Assembly (NCBI RefSeq): GCF_020905415.1
Contig: NZ_JAJJMP010000001.1
Span: 4,089,066-4,153,065 of the forward strand
From: Myroides oncorhynchi
GTDB lineage: Bacteria > Bacteroidota > Bacteroidia > Flavobacteriales > Flavobacteriaceae
Direction: 5' to 3'
Length of the DNA stretch: 64,000 nt
Shown here: positions 10,053-18,856 of the stretch, piece by piece
Layout of the letters: the number at the start of each line of letters is the position of its first letter
Numbering within the stretch: the stretch's first letter is position 1
The notes under the pieces: generated by a model
What the model was told of the DNA's origin: nothing
The model's input: only the letters and a program-made list of their open reading frames with translations
The model's database searches: none
Program-made: the position numbers and the translations under genes

Positions 10053-11276
10053 TCAATAAAAATTAGCCATTTTAGCCATTGTCAGATTAAAGTGAATATC
10101 TACTTCTTCCGCATTTTTGATTGTTAAAGGAAAAGGAACCATATGACTATACGGGAAAGGATAATCTAGAATATCTACACCAATAGGCACGTCTCTATAA
10201 GGTCCCTTTAGCATATTTAAAGCTTCTACAGCAGGAGCTACTTCATCCTCTTTAAGATTGACTGAGTAGATTTGGTTTTCTAATTCTTTTAAACGAACTT
10301 CTCGCTCCTCTTGATAGTGATTATACCTCAACATTGTCTTAAACCAACTCTCTCCTGGATGTAACTCACATGATTGATAATGATGAAGTCTTGACTCAGC
10401 TATAAACTTAGTAGTCAATAATTGGGCGAAGACCTTTTGCATCATAATAGTTGCTTTGCCATCCATAATATACTTCGATACTGGAAACATACGATCTATG
10501 GTCATCCCCCCACAGAAACATACTAATTTAGCTTTAGTTAATATCCCATTAGGGTTAGCCATCAATAGGATAATCGCCAAAAAAGAACCAATAGAATAAC
10601 CAAACAAATCAATGTTAGCTGAAGGAGATACACAAGAAAATTTCCCTTCTCTCAACTGTTTATCCCACTGAACAAAGTCGTAATACGTCTGTAATCCTGA
10701 CCAAAACATACGCTGTGGATTAGCTTCCATACGCGTACTCAATGCTGCATTTACATAGCTTGTATCAGAATTCTCTTGCCAGTGTTTAGCTCTTTGTTGT
10801 GCAACTTCGAACATTAGCTTACGGTCAGACCATTCTAATGGAGCTCTGTCCATATGAAAACTAATAGGAAAAAGCACAATGGCTTTTTTAGTACGTTTAG
10901 CGAGTTCATAAGCCCACGGCAAGTACTTATCCCACTTCTTCTCATTAAGCCCATGAAACATAACTATAACATCTGTAGAAACCTCTTCAGTAAGTGTTTT
11001 CAATATTGTAACCTTAAACCTCTTATTTTCACTGACACCATAATCTGAGATATCAAGCAAATGATCTGTATCTGTGGTCAATTTGCTATAAGTATCTTCA
11101 AAATCCTCATTATGTATATCACAATGCAATGTATCCGATCCACATAATACATTAGCTGCTTGTGTAGATTCAAAGTCATATTTAAACAGTTCAATACCTA
11201 ACTCCTCACTTTTTAGATAATCACCTTCAGTATGGAATAAGTTCTTTAACTGTTCATGTAGTTGATAGTAATGCAT
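10053..11276 (-). CDS. Alpha/beta-hydrolase-like protein (DUF6051-type)
   Basis: A 407-residue protein without signal peptide. The central region looks like an alpha/beta hydrolase: an oxyanion-type strand VIVMFHGLNEKKWDKYLPWA near residue 105, nucleophile elbow FGYSIGSF near 225 (G-x-S-x-G) and a possible catalytic His in DYPFPYSHMVPFP near 380. It resembles the DUF6051 family as I recall it; the substrate is unknown. It stands alone, divergent from a decayed region. The assignment as a serve-fold hydrolase rests on these motifs; the family name is less sure. Confidence 0.65.
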   Translation of the reverse strand: MHYYQLHEQLKNLFHTEGDYLKSEELGIELFKYDFESTQAANVLCGSDTLHCDIHNEDFEDTYSKLTTDTDHLLDISDYGVSENKRFKVTILKTLTEEVSTDVIVMFHGLNEKKWDKYLPWAYELAKRTKKAIVLFPISFHMDRAPLEWSDRKLMFEVAQQRAKHWQENSDTSYVNAALSTRMEANPQRMFWSGLQTYYDFVQWDKQLREGKFSCVSPSANIDLFGYSIGSFLAIILLMANPNGILTKAKLVCFCGGMTIDRMFPVSKYIMDGKATIMMQKVFAQLLTTKFIAESRLHHYQSCELHPGESWFKTMLRYNHYQEEREVRLKELENQIYSVNLKEDEVAPAVEALNMLKGPYRDVPIGVDILDYPFPYSHMVPFPLTIKNAEEVDIHFNLTMAKMANFY

Positions 11277-11614
11277 AATTGGCTAGTTAATAGGTTTATA
11301 TAAAGATACTATGTATGCATAGTATTAACGCAAAAGCATTCAATATTATTACACAAAAAGTACTAGAAACAGACAACTATGTTTATTTACTGAAGTTATC
11401 TTGATTTTAGACCACCCTTCATTCTCCTACATTCAATTTAGTTTCGTAAATTTGCCTCATATTCTAATATCTATTTCATTAGAAATCAGTGATCCTAACT
11501 CATAAGGATTAAATCTATTTTACTCTATCCCACTCTAAAATCACTTTATTAATAGCTTCTGCTAAAGTTGTTACTATCTCCGTTTGTATGAATGTATACT
11601 GACAGCATCGTGTA

Positions 11615-11662
11615 TCCATAGTGAGTCCATTAAAATAAGCTTTTTAATGGACTCACTATGGA
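11615..11662. repeat. Strong orphan hairpin, 21-bp stem
   Basis: Left arm 11615-11635 (begins TCCATAGTGAGTCC) and right arm 11642-11662 are perfect reverse complements over 21 bp with a 6-nt loop. The adjacent sequence repeats TGGACTCA once more directly. No gene ends here: the nearest gene start (11276, minus) points away. It could be a terminator of a lost gene, a MITE-like or attC-like remnant, or a binding site. Confidence 0.75.
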
Positions 11663-11753
11663 CTCATCCAAACCAAGATCGCATAAAGATTGCCTTTTAT
11701 ATAGCTCTAATAATAAATTGTGGAAATTTCATATAAACTGACCTAGAAGATTG

Positions 11754-11790
11754 ATCAAAAAAACTACTGAACACTAACGTTCAGTAGTTT
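11754..11790 (-). terminator. Intrinsic terminator, minus strand
   Basis: AAACTACTGAAC (11761-11772) and its complement (11779-11790) form a 12-bp stem with 6-nt loop. Read on the minus strand it runs into a seven-T tract, so it terminates minus-strand transcription. The only candidate upstream is the small frame at 11804-11911. Confidence 0.75.
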
Positions 11791-11803
11791 ACAAATACAC
11801 ATA

Positions 11804-11911
11804 TTAAAAATATAATATTTTACTACACCCTTGTTGTTTTGAATCTAAGTTGCCATAAACTAATAAAGTTAAGATGATTTCAACGCTATAAAGCATTCTT
11901 TTTAAAAACAT
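11804..11911 (-). CDS. Possible 35-residue small protein
   Basis: An ATG-started frame of 36 codons beginning MFLKRMLYSVEIILTLLVYG and ending KILYF, with a hydrophobic stretch at residues 7-19 that could be one membrane helix. Its only support is the terminator just downstream at 11754-11790. No homologue is recognised, and the frame could be chance. Confidence 0.25.
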   Translation of the reverse strand: MFLKRMLYSVEIILTLLVYGNLDSKQQGCSKILYF

Positions 11912-12006
11912 TACAGCTATTTTACATTAAAACAACATAGTAATAGTAACTTTGAAAAAATCGTAAAAGTGATGACTAAGTACAAAGAGAATAAAGAGGT
12001 TATACA

Positions 12007-12141
12007 GGTAAAATCTGCATTGCTTACAGAATAAAAAAAGTTGAAAGACTAAAGAATGCAATTCAAGAAGGTTTGGATAGTGGTATTGTTAAAGATTTTG
12101 ATCCAATAAAACACTTAGAGGCTTTAAGAAGTAATAAGTAA
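12007..12141 (+). pseudogene. C-terminal remnant of a ParD-like antitoxin
   Basis: The frame at 12031-12141 reads (K)KVERLKNAIQEGLDSG then IVKDFDPIKHLEALRSNK and stop, which is the typical C-terminal half of Bacteroidota ParD/RHH antitoxins (the NAIQEG-DSG and DFDP-HL words). The frame has no N-terminal RHH segment; a TAA lies in frame at 11992. An ATG at 11973 in another frame, preceded by a -7-like TAACTTTG (11947-11954), gives only 20 codons. No RelE/ParE toxin follows: a terminator and a convergent gene come next. Read as a decayed antitoxin whose toxin is gone. Confidence 0.6.
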
Positions 12142-12170
12142 AATAGAAACAGTTCTATTTTACTTATTAC
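12131..12170. terminator. Bidirectional terminator, 18-bp stem
   Basis: GTAATAAGTAAAATAGAA (12131-12148) pairs perfectly with 12153-12170 around a 4-nt loop (ACAG). It spans the stop codon of the ParD-like remnant and separates it from the convergent gene ending at 12178. Confidence 0.85.
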
Positions 12171-12177
12171 TTTTCTT

Positions 12178-12687
12178 CTATTTATTATAAGACAAACCTG
12201 ATATACTACTTGCACTCCTTGGGTCATACACAGACCATAAAGTTCCCCATTCATAAATATCATTCCATCGTGGATAGGGGTCTTTACTTTTATTTCCTTT
12301 CTCTCCTGATAACTTGCGCATAAACGCATTGTTGCGTTCGAACACTTTCATCTCGCTCTTTTCTGTCCAATCATCCCAAGATGTAGTATCAGTTGGTTCC
12401 CAAGTACCTAAATACATACTCTCAAGGGAATCACCAAAAAAACATAGGTTAAAATACACATGGTACCCTTCCCAAACAAAATGATTAAACCCATACCAGA
12501 AATAACCTGTCTTTACATCTCTAAAACTAGAAAAATTAGCTTTATAAAAAGCTGTTTCTTTAAGCTCATCTAACTTCATCCCTTTGTGAATAGTACAATT
12601 CAATTCATCTAAAAACACACTTCCTGTAGTCTGATCTAATTTCATTCTTTTCGCGTTTACTTTAAACCCAAAATCAGCATTAGCCAA
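12178..12687 (-). pseudogene. Hypothetical protein gene with damaged 5' end
   Basis: An open frame of 169 codons rich in aromatic residues (GYFWYGFNHFVWEGYHVYFN region) with no recognised domain. The first available start is a TTG at 12687. Directly upstream in the same frame are TAG (12691-12693) and TGA (12709-12711), and 5' of them an ATG at 12759 in frame followed by 15 codons (MKKAYNSMVLEEVKEV). This arrangement suggests a gene whose N-terminus, possibly a signal sequence, has been destroyed, or a gene truly starting at TTG. The flanks hold other decayed sequences, favouring a pseudogene. Function unknown. Confidence 0.5.
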
Positions 12688-12819
12688 ATACTACAAAGAA
12701 ATACTACTTCATACCTCTTTCACTTCTTCTAAAACCATACTATTGTATGCTTTTTTCATAAGTTTAGAGTTATCTTGTATAATTACTTTTCGTTTATATC
12801 TCTATCGCTGATTCTGAGT

Positions 12820-12862
12820 TAAAAAGAGCCAATAAGTTCTAATAACTTATTGGCTCTTTATT
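12820..12862 (-). terminator. Terminator of the aminopeptidase P gene
   Basis: AAAGAGCCAATAAGTT (12823-12838) pairs with 12844-12859 over 16 bp around a 5-nt loop; the minus strand continues into T-rich sequence. It follows the stop of the minus-strand gene at 12881. Confidence 0.85.
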
Positions 12863-12880
12863 AAATAAAAAAATAGCTTC

Positions 12881-14272
12881 TTAGTATTTTGCCTTATAGT
12901 CTTCTATTTCAGCAACTGTTCTTATTAATTCAGGTCCTAAATATTGGTAACCATCTTCTTTAATCAAGAAGTTGTCTTCTATACGAATACCACCAAAATG
13001 AGCGAACTGTTTCACTTTATCATAGTTAATAAACTCCGCATACTTCTTCTCTGCATCCCACATCTCGATTAACTCAGGGATAAAGTAAATACCTGGCTCT
13101 ACTGTTAGAACATGTCCTGCTTTTAACTCTTTACCTAATCGCAATGATTTAATACCAAACTGCTTGGTATCCTTAGGATCATCTAATGTATATCCTACAT
13201 ACTGTTCTCCTAAATCTTCCATATCGTGTACATCAAGTCCCATCATGTGTCCTAATCCACACTGAAAGAACATCGTATGTGCGTGATTAGCTACTGCATC
13301 CCGTGCATTCCCTTTCATAAATCCTAAGTCAATTAATCCTTCTGCTAATATCTCACAGGCTTTTAAGTGTACATTTTTATACTTCACACCTGCTTTAAGT
13401 TCTGCTTTAGCTCCTTCAAAAGAGTTTAATACTACGTTATACAAATCTCTTTGCTCTGGAGTGAAAGTCTTATCTACAGGATAAGTACGCGTCAAATCAG
13501 ATGCATATCCCATCGCTGTCTCACATCCCGAATCATTTAGTAATAACCTTCCTGATTCTAGAGTATTCATCTTATAGTGATTATGTAAGATACCCCCATT
13601 TACCGTCACAATAGAATTATAGGCTAACTCACAGTTATGACTTCCTGCCACATTCTGAATAGCACTCACTATTTCATACTCCTTCACGCCGGGCTTAGCC
13701 ATACGCATCGCTAGCAAGTGCATTTCATTTGACACTTTTAAAGCGTCCTCTATCTGCACGATTTCTTGAGCTTCTTTAATTTCACGTTGCGCTACGATAG
13801 CTTGTATCATTGGCACTGATGGTTTAAAGTCAGCAATAGAAATATGTAATAATTCACTTAGTAAAATCTTGTTGAATGATTGGTAAGGCGGTAGGTAGTG
13901 AATATTTCTCTTCACACTCATTGCTGTAGCCAAATAAATAGCTAAATCAGCATACGATCTTGTTTCTACTACACCTGCTTTCTCACATTTCGCTTTTAAA
14001 GTCTCTTGGCGCCCCATCCATACAATAGCATCCATAGACATCTCATCACCAAACACAATCGTCTTGTTCTCATCCAAGTCAATAATTGCAGCTAAGTGAG
14101 GCTCTTGAATACCGAAGTAGTATAAGAATGTACTATCTTGTCTAAAATGTGAAGTGTTATCCGCAAAGTTTATTGGATTCTCTATATTTCCAAAGAATAA
14201 TAGTATCCCCTTTGCTTGTATATTTTTTTGAAGAGATTCTCTTCTTCTCTTATAAGTTTCTGTACTAAACAT
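12881..14272 (-). CDS. Xaa-Pro aminopeptidase (aminopeptidase P family, M24)
   Basis: A 463-residue M24 metallopeptidase cleaving N-terminal residues before proline. The N-terminal half is the creatinase/AMP_N domain (FFGNIENPINFADN). In the catalytic half the dinuclear metal ligands are visible: Asp pair in LLNDSGCETAMGYASDLTRTY, His in CGLGHMMGLDVHDMED, Glu in VLTVEPGIYFIPELI and Glu in GGIRIEDNFLIKEDG. Length fits the PepP-type enzymes common in Bacteroidota. No signal peptide, so cytoplasmic. Monocistronic with its own terminator. Confidence 0.92.
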   Translation of the reverse strand: MFSTETYKRRRESLQKNIQAKGILLFFGNIENPINFADNTSHFRQDSTFLYYFGIQEPHLAAIIDLDENKTIVFGDEMSMDAIVWMGRQETLKAKCEKAGVVETRSYADLAIYLATAMSVKRNIHYLPPYQSFNKILLSELLHISIADFKPSVPMIQAIVAQREIKEAQEIVQIEDALKVSNEMHLLAMRMAKPGVKEYEIVSAIQNVAGSHNCELAYNSIVTVNGGILHNHYKMNTLESGRLLLNDSGCETAMGYASDLTRTYPVDKTFTPEQRDLYNVVLNSFEGAKAELKAGVKYKNVHLKACEILAEGLIDLGFMKGNARDAVANHAHTMFFQCGLGHMMGLDVHDMEDLGEQYVGYTLDDPKDTKQFGIKSLRLGKELKAGHVLTVEPGIYFIPELIEMWDAEKKYAEFINYDKVKQFAHFGGIRIEDNFLIKEDGYQYLGPELIRTVAEIEDYKAKY

Positions 14273-14355
14273 GGCTTTGTTGTTTGATCATCACAAGATA
14301 ACAACTTTGTCTAATATATTTTCATTATTTATTTAATATTTGCTTCTCTACTAAC

Positions 14356-15399
14356 TCAAAGCCTATTGTTGTAAATATCTATCGTAAAGAACTCCTGTAC
14401 TTGATCATAAACACCTTGATCTAAAGCCACCTCCTTTAAGAACAATACATATGTAAAATCAAAATAATTGCGTTTCACATTAATACTTTTAATGGAGTGA
14501 ACTAACTCCTTTGCAATAAACAGTTTTTGTTCCTTGGTGCCATTGTGATATACTGCTTTTACTACATCATCATTATACGTCCTTGCTTCAACCTCTTTAA
14601 CAAAAACATGTTCAAACGTTATATAAATAGTTTTCTTAATCACCTCTTCCCACACAGCTCTATCTTGAATATTATTAATAGTCAAAGCAAACCAATTGAC
14701 ATAATCCTCATAGAATAATTCTATCTTCTTACTGTAGGTACGGATACGTCTTTCAAAAGCATTCATTGTTTCTATTACAGTTGCAAATATCTCATGTCCA
14801 ATTGGCTTATTAAGACTCAACGTTACATAATGATTCACAGGTTCTAAAGCGATAGCCATTAAGTCCATTAACTTCTTGACATTAGCTCCTTCTAACGTTT
14901 TTCTACGTCCCGCTACAGACTTAATAGTCTGTTCCATTATCTCCTGTACTTGTGCTGTAGTATATTGTTTCTCTTCAGTAGAGAATGTCAGTAAAAATAG
15001 CTGTTCTAAAGGTTTATTCTTTTTAAACACCTCCGTTAACCAATTCGTAATAGCATCCTTATCCATGCGTAGCATTACCTCCTCTGTCTCTGTTAACTTC
15101 TTCTTTTTCTTAGTAGTTATAGAAGCAGCTTTAGTTTTAGACGTAGTTTTAGTTCCATCCATCGCTAAGAGTACAGCTACTTTATGCACACATAGGTTCT
15201 CAGCATTAACACAGTCACAGGTAACTTCAGTCACTTTAGAAGCCAACATAAACAATTGTACATCATGACTTAACTCTCCTTCATCAACGAAAGCAACATA
15301 ATGCCCTTTACTCTCTTGTTCTAATTCTCTCACAGGCAACTTTAGGGCTTTATTCTTATCTTTTTGACTAACAGAAGTAATTAACTCTGATATTTTCAT
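14356..15399 (-). CDS. SWIM zinc-finger protein, short paralogue
   Basis: A 347-residue protein carrying a SWIM-type zinc finger near residue 55-75 (CDC-x7-C-x-H in VTCDCVNAENLCVHKVAVLL). The start at 15399 is preferred over the ATG at 15408 because it aligns residue-for-residue with the starts of the paralogues at 19947 and 21672 (conserved N-terminus ending LPVRELEQE). A Thr/Lys-rich linker follows the finger, then an alpha-helical region. Compared with those paralogues (554-562 residues) it stops about 200 residues early and lacks their conserved C-terminal GSLN-LI end. SWIM fingers generally bind DNA or protein; the role here is unknown. Confidence 0.75.
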   Translation of the reverse strand: MKISELITSVSQKDKNKALKLPVRELEQESKGHYVAFVDEGELSHDVQLFMLASKVTEVTCDCVNAENLCVHKVAVLLAMDGTKTTSKTKAASITTKKKKKLTETEEVMLRMDKDAITNWLTEVFKKNKPLEQLFLLTFSTEEKQYTTAQVQEIMEQTIKSVAGRRKTLEGANVKKLMDLMAIALEPVNHYVTLSLNKPIGHEIFATVIETMNAFERRIRTYSKKIELFYEDYVNWFALTINNIQDRAVWEEVIKKTIYITFEHVFVKEVEARTYNDDVVKAVYHNGTKEQKLFIAKELVHSIKSINVKRNYFDFTYVLFLKEVALDQGVYDQVQEFFTIDIYNNRL

Positions 15400-15596
15400 A
15401 GTGTACATCTTTTATTATAAGGACAAAGTAACATAAAAAATAAATAGCAATATTGAGTTTTACATTTCAACGTCATATATGTCATTTTATTACACTTTTC
15501 TCATATTTTATATTCTATAATTATCTATTTAAAAAAATTAACTCATTCATTACAAAATATTCATTATCTTACACTTAACCAAAAAACACAAAAATT

Positions 15597-17267
15597 ATGA
15601 TAGATTCATGGAAGACTCATAAAGTCACTAACCAATTTGATGAATTAAAAGATTACAATTTATTTTCTACTGACACAGTGATGAATGAATATCTACAGCA
15701 CCATCATCTAGAAGAATATATTTCTGAACTTAAAAAAACAGGTGAAGTATTAGGAACTAAAGAGTCCTTTGAAAAAGGAATCCGATGTAACCTATATTCC
15801 CCAACTTTAAAAGCATTCGATAGACGAGGTAATAGAATTGACCAAGTGGAGTTTCATCCGGACTGGCATCACTTTATGTCTGAGGCTAAAAAGACAGGTC
15901 TAATTTCATATGCGTATGAGAATAACAAAAAAGGTAGATGGGTATTTTCTGCAATTAATTTCATTTTACAGTCACAGGTAGAACCGGGTGCTTTATGCCC
16001 TGCGACTATGACACAGGCATCTATTCCACTAATTCAAAAAGAACATAGACTTTGGGAAGAACTGCAAGATAAATTACTGAGCAGAGAATATGACGAAAGA
16101 GACTTACCTATCTTAGAGAAAAAATCAATCTGGATAGGTATGGGTATGACTGAAAAGCAAGGAGGTTCGGATGTTAGGTCTAATACTACTGTAGCTAAAC
16201 GTATTGACACATTAAACACTGGCTATAAAGAATTCTTGCTGACAGGTCATAAGTGGTTCTTCTCTGCTCCTATGTGTGACGCACATCTTGTAGTAGCACG
16301 CATTGAAGACAATGACCAACTTGCTTGTTTCTATGTTCCACGCTGGAAACCAAATAATGAAAAAAACCCGGTAGAAATACAACGTCTAAAAGAAAAAGTA
16401 GGTAATAATAGTAATTCGAGTAGTGAAGTAGAATTTAGAGATGCTTGGGGAATATTAATTGGAGAAGAAGGTAGAGGAATTCCCACGATTATTGAGATGG
16501 CAACGTTCACTCGGCTTAACTGTATACTAGGAGCTACCGCTATAATTAGACAAGCTACAACCCAAGCGTATAGCTATGCCTTAAATAGAATGGTATTTGG
16601 CAAAAAGCTAATTGACCAACCTCTTATGAGATCAGTCTTAGCAGAACTAGCTCTTGAAAACGAATCTGCAACACTCACCTCACTTTTCTTAGCTGACTGT
16701 TTTGAGAATAGCGAAACATCTGAAATCTCTAAAGCATTTAGGAGAACAATCACACCTGCTGCTAAATATTGGATTTGCAAAAAGAGTATTGAAGTAAGTG
16801 CTGAGGCAATGGAAGTATTCGGTGGTAATGGGTATGTCAATGATGGTATTATGGCACGTTTATTTAAAGAGGCTCCTGTTAATTCCATTTGGGAAGGTTC
16901 TGGTAATGTTATGTGTCTTGATGTCCTTAGATCAATTAAAAAAGATCCTAACGACCTAAGACTTGTATTTAAATACCTAAAAGAGTTAGTAATAAACAAC
17001 AATAAACTAATTCAACATATTGATAATTTAGAGCAATGGCTTCAGGATAACCTTGATGCCAATTTTGAAGCTAAAGCACGCTTATTTACTGAACAACTAA
17101 TCCTAACGATACAAGCTTGTTTAATGTATAAATATTCTCCTAAACTAGTATTCGAAGCCTTCTTTAATTCTCGTTCAAACAATTCTAAACAAGGGCATTT
17201 CATTGGTTCTAATACTTTTGACATAGAGACTACCGAAGCTATTTTAAGTAGAATTATTCACTCTTAA
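15597..17267 (+). CDS. AidB-like acyl-CoA dehydrogenase
   Basis: A 556-residue flavoprotein of the acyl-CoA dehydrogenase superfamily. Length, the N-terminal region (VEFHPDWHHFMSEAKKTGLI) and the core signature IGMGMTEKQGGSDVRSNTT, followed by TGHKWFFSAPMCDAHLVVA, match the AidB branch rather than short fatty-acid ACADs. A second signature NSIWEGSGNVMCLDVLRSI is near residue 430. E. coli AidB is part of the adaptive response to alkylation and binds DNA, but many relatives are lipid enzymes. The immediate downstream acyl-CoA synthetase (11 nt away) favours a role in activating and oxidising an acyl substrate here. Start is the only ATG preceding the conserved region. Confidence 0.85.
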   Translation: MIDSWKTHKVTNQFDELKDYNLFSTDTVMNEYLQHHHLEEYISELKKTGEVLGTKESFEKGIRCNLYSPTLKAFDRRGNRIDQVEFHPDWHHFMSEAKKTGLISYAYENNKKGRWVFSAINFILQSQVEPGALCPATMTQASIPLIQKEHRLWEELQDKLLSREYDERDLPILEKKSIWIGMGMTEKQGGSDVRSNTTVAKRIDTLNTGYKEFLLTGHKWFFSAPMCDAHLVVARIEDNDQLACFYVPRWKPNNEKNPVEIQRLKEKVGNNSNSSSEVEFRDAWGILIGEEGRGIPTIIEMATFTRLNCILGATAIIRQATTQAYSYALNRMVFGKKLIDQPLMRSVLAELALENESATLTSLFLADCFENSETSEISKAFRRTITPAAKYWICKKSIEVSAEAMEVFGGNGYVNDGIMARLFKEAPVNSIWEGSGNVMCLDVLRSIKKDPNDLRLVFKYLKELVINNNKLIQHIDNLEQWLQDNLDANFEAKARLFTEQLILTIQACLMYKYSPKLVFEAFFNSRSNNSKQGHFIGSNTFDIETTEAILSRIIHS

Positions 17268-17278
17268 TTTTATGTGAA

Positions 17279-18799
17279 ATGAACTTATTAAAAATACTAA
17301 AGGTTAATGTAGATAAATTTCCTACGAAACCTTTCTTAATATATCAAAATAATAAATATACGTATGAAGAAGCATACAAGATAATCAAGCAAGTTAGTTC
17401 TCTATTTGATAATCTTGGACTTAAAAAAGGAGATACTGTTGCCGCAATGTGTTTTAATACACCAGCATTTGTATTTTCAATGTTTGCAGCCTGGGACTTA
17501 GGACTCATATTTGTTCCTATTAATCATAAATTAAAAAGTAAAGCCCTTGAGTTTGTTTTAAAAGATAGTAATACAAAACTTCTTTTATTTGATAACCAAT
17601 TAGCAGAAACTGTACAAGCAGTAAATCACACTTGTATAAAACTAACAACACAGGGAAATACACAACCTTTTGACTGCTTTGAAACATTATATCAAAAGCA
17701 TAATTTCTCTCTTTACTCATATGATTTACAAGATAATGATATTGCGCAAATATTGTATACATCAGGTACCACAGGAATGCCAAAAGGATGTGTAATGAAG
17801 CACAGCAGTATAACTTTTGCAGCTCTAATAGCTGCACTTGGTCTTAGTTTTGTACCAACAGATATACTGCTAATGGCAATGCCTATATGGCACTCATCCC
17901 CTTTAAACAATTGGTTCGGCGCTACATTAGTTGTAGGAGGAACTACTGTATTACAGCGAGAATATCATCCACAAGAATTGCTTGAAAATATTCAAAAGGA
18001 AAAAGTAACTGCTTACTTCGGTGCTCCGATCTCTCTAATTATGCCAACAAAACTTCCAAACTTTGCTGAATATAACCTAACTTCTATACGAGCATGGATA
18101 TATGGTGGAGGACCTATTAGCCCTACTACAGCTAAAGAACTAATGACGCTTTATAAGAATACCAATTTTTATCAGGTATTTGGAATGACAGAAACAGGTC
18201 CATTAGGGATGACCTTATATCCATATGAACAACTAACCAAAGCAGGTTCACTAGGGAAAAACAGTATGCCTGGTGTGGAAATGAAGCTGATTAATGAACT
18301 AGGTAACGTAGCTACTAAGGGAGAAATAGCAGAGATTTATTTCAGAACTGATAGTCTAATGTCAGAATATCTAAACAAAGAAGAAGAAACAAAGGAGGTT
18401 TTCACTCTTGATGGTTTTTATAAGACTGGTGATTTAGTCAGAATAGATGATGATGGTTATATCTTCGTTGTAGATAGAAGAAAAGAAATGATTATCACAG
18501 GTGGTGAGAATGTATTCTCTAAAGAAATAGAAGACTGTATCTTAGAATGTACAGCTGTTAGCGAAGTTGCGGTAATAGGTCTTCCCCACGAAGAATGGGG
18601 TGAAACAGTCACTGCTTTTATCATTCTTAAACAAGGGCAGACATTATCCGCAGATGAACTTAAAGCTTATATTACCTCAAAACTTGCTAAGTATAAAGTT
18701 CCTAAAAAATACTTCTTTGTAGAAGATTTTCCTAGGACCCCCACAGGAAAAACACAGAAATTCCTGCTAAAACAACAGTATGAAAATATAAATAACTAA
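17279..18799 (+). CDS. Acyl-CoA synthetase (AMP-dependent ligase)
   Basis: A 506-residue adenylate-forming enzyme. The P-loop-like motif ILYTSGTTGMPKGCVMKH is near residue 160, the A5-type motif FGMTETGPLG near 300, the hinge motif YKTGDLVRIDDDGYIFVVDR near 380-400 and the catalytic Lys in PRTPTGKTQKFLL at the C-terminus. Architecture is that of medium/long-chain acyl-CoA synthetases. It forms a two-gene unit with the AidB-like dehydrogenase and ends in a clear terminator, so the pair probably activates and dehydrogenates one carboxylic acid; the chain length cannot be told. Confidence 0.88.
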   Translation: MNLLKILKVNVDKFPTKPFLIYQNNKYTYEEAYKIIKQVSSLFDNLGLKKGDTVAAMCFNTPAFVFSMFAAWDLGLIFVPINHKLKSKALEFVLKDSNTKLLLFDNQLAETVQAVNHTCIKLTTQGNTQPFDCFETLYQKHNFSLYSYDLQDNDIAQILYTSGTTGMPKGCVMKHSSITFAALIAALGLSFVPTDILLMAMPIWHSSPLNNWFGATLVVGGTTVLQREYHPQELLENIQKEKVTAYFGAPISLIMPTKLPNFAEYNLTSIRAWIYGGGPISPTTAKELMTLYKNTNFYQVFGMTETGPLGMTLYPYEQLTKAGSLGKNSMPGVEMKLINELGNVATKGEIAEIYFRTDSLMSEYLNKEEETKEVFTLDGFYKTGDLVRIDDDGYIFVVDRRKEMIITGGENVFSKEIEDCILECTAVSEVAVIGLPHEEWGETVTAFIILKQGQTLSADELKAYITSKLAKYKVPKKYFFVEDFPRTPTGKTQKFLLKQQYENINN

Positions 18800-18804
18800 G
18801 ACAC

Positions 18805-18840
18805 AAAAGGCTTGAAGATTACTCCTCAAGCCTTTTTTTT
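18805..18840. terminator. Intrinsic terminator between convergent genes
   Basis: AAGGCTTGA (18807-18815) pairs with TCAAGCCTT (18826-18834) and is followed by eight T on the plus strand. The A-rich 5' flank also allows use on the minus strand for the gene ending at 18857. Confidence 0.88.
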
Positions 18841-18856
18841 ATAAAAATTTATATTA

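Noticed and set aside
12063..12329. 88-codon minus-strand frame
   Set aside because: Overlaps the better-supported frame at 12178-12687 and the ParD-like remnant, and its sequence has no protein-like pattern.
14876..15268. 130-codon plus-strand frame
   Set aside because: Shadow of the SWIM protein gene on the minus strand; no independent signal.
16574..17002. 142-codon minus-strand frame
   Set aside because: Lies entirely inside the AidB-like dehydrogenase gene on the other strand; Ser/Leu-rich shadow frame.
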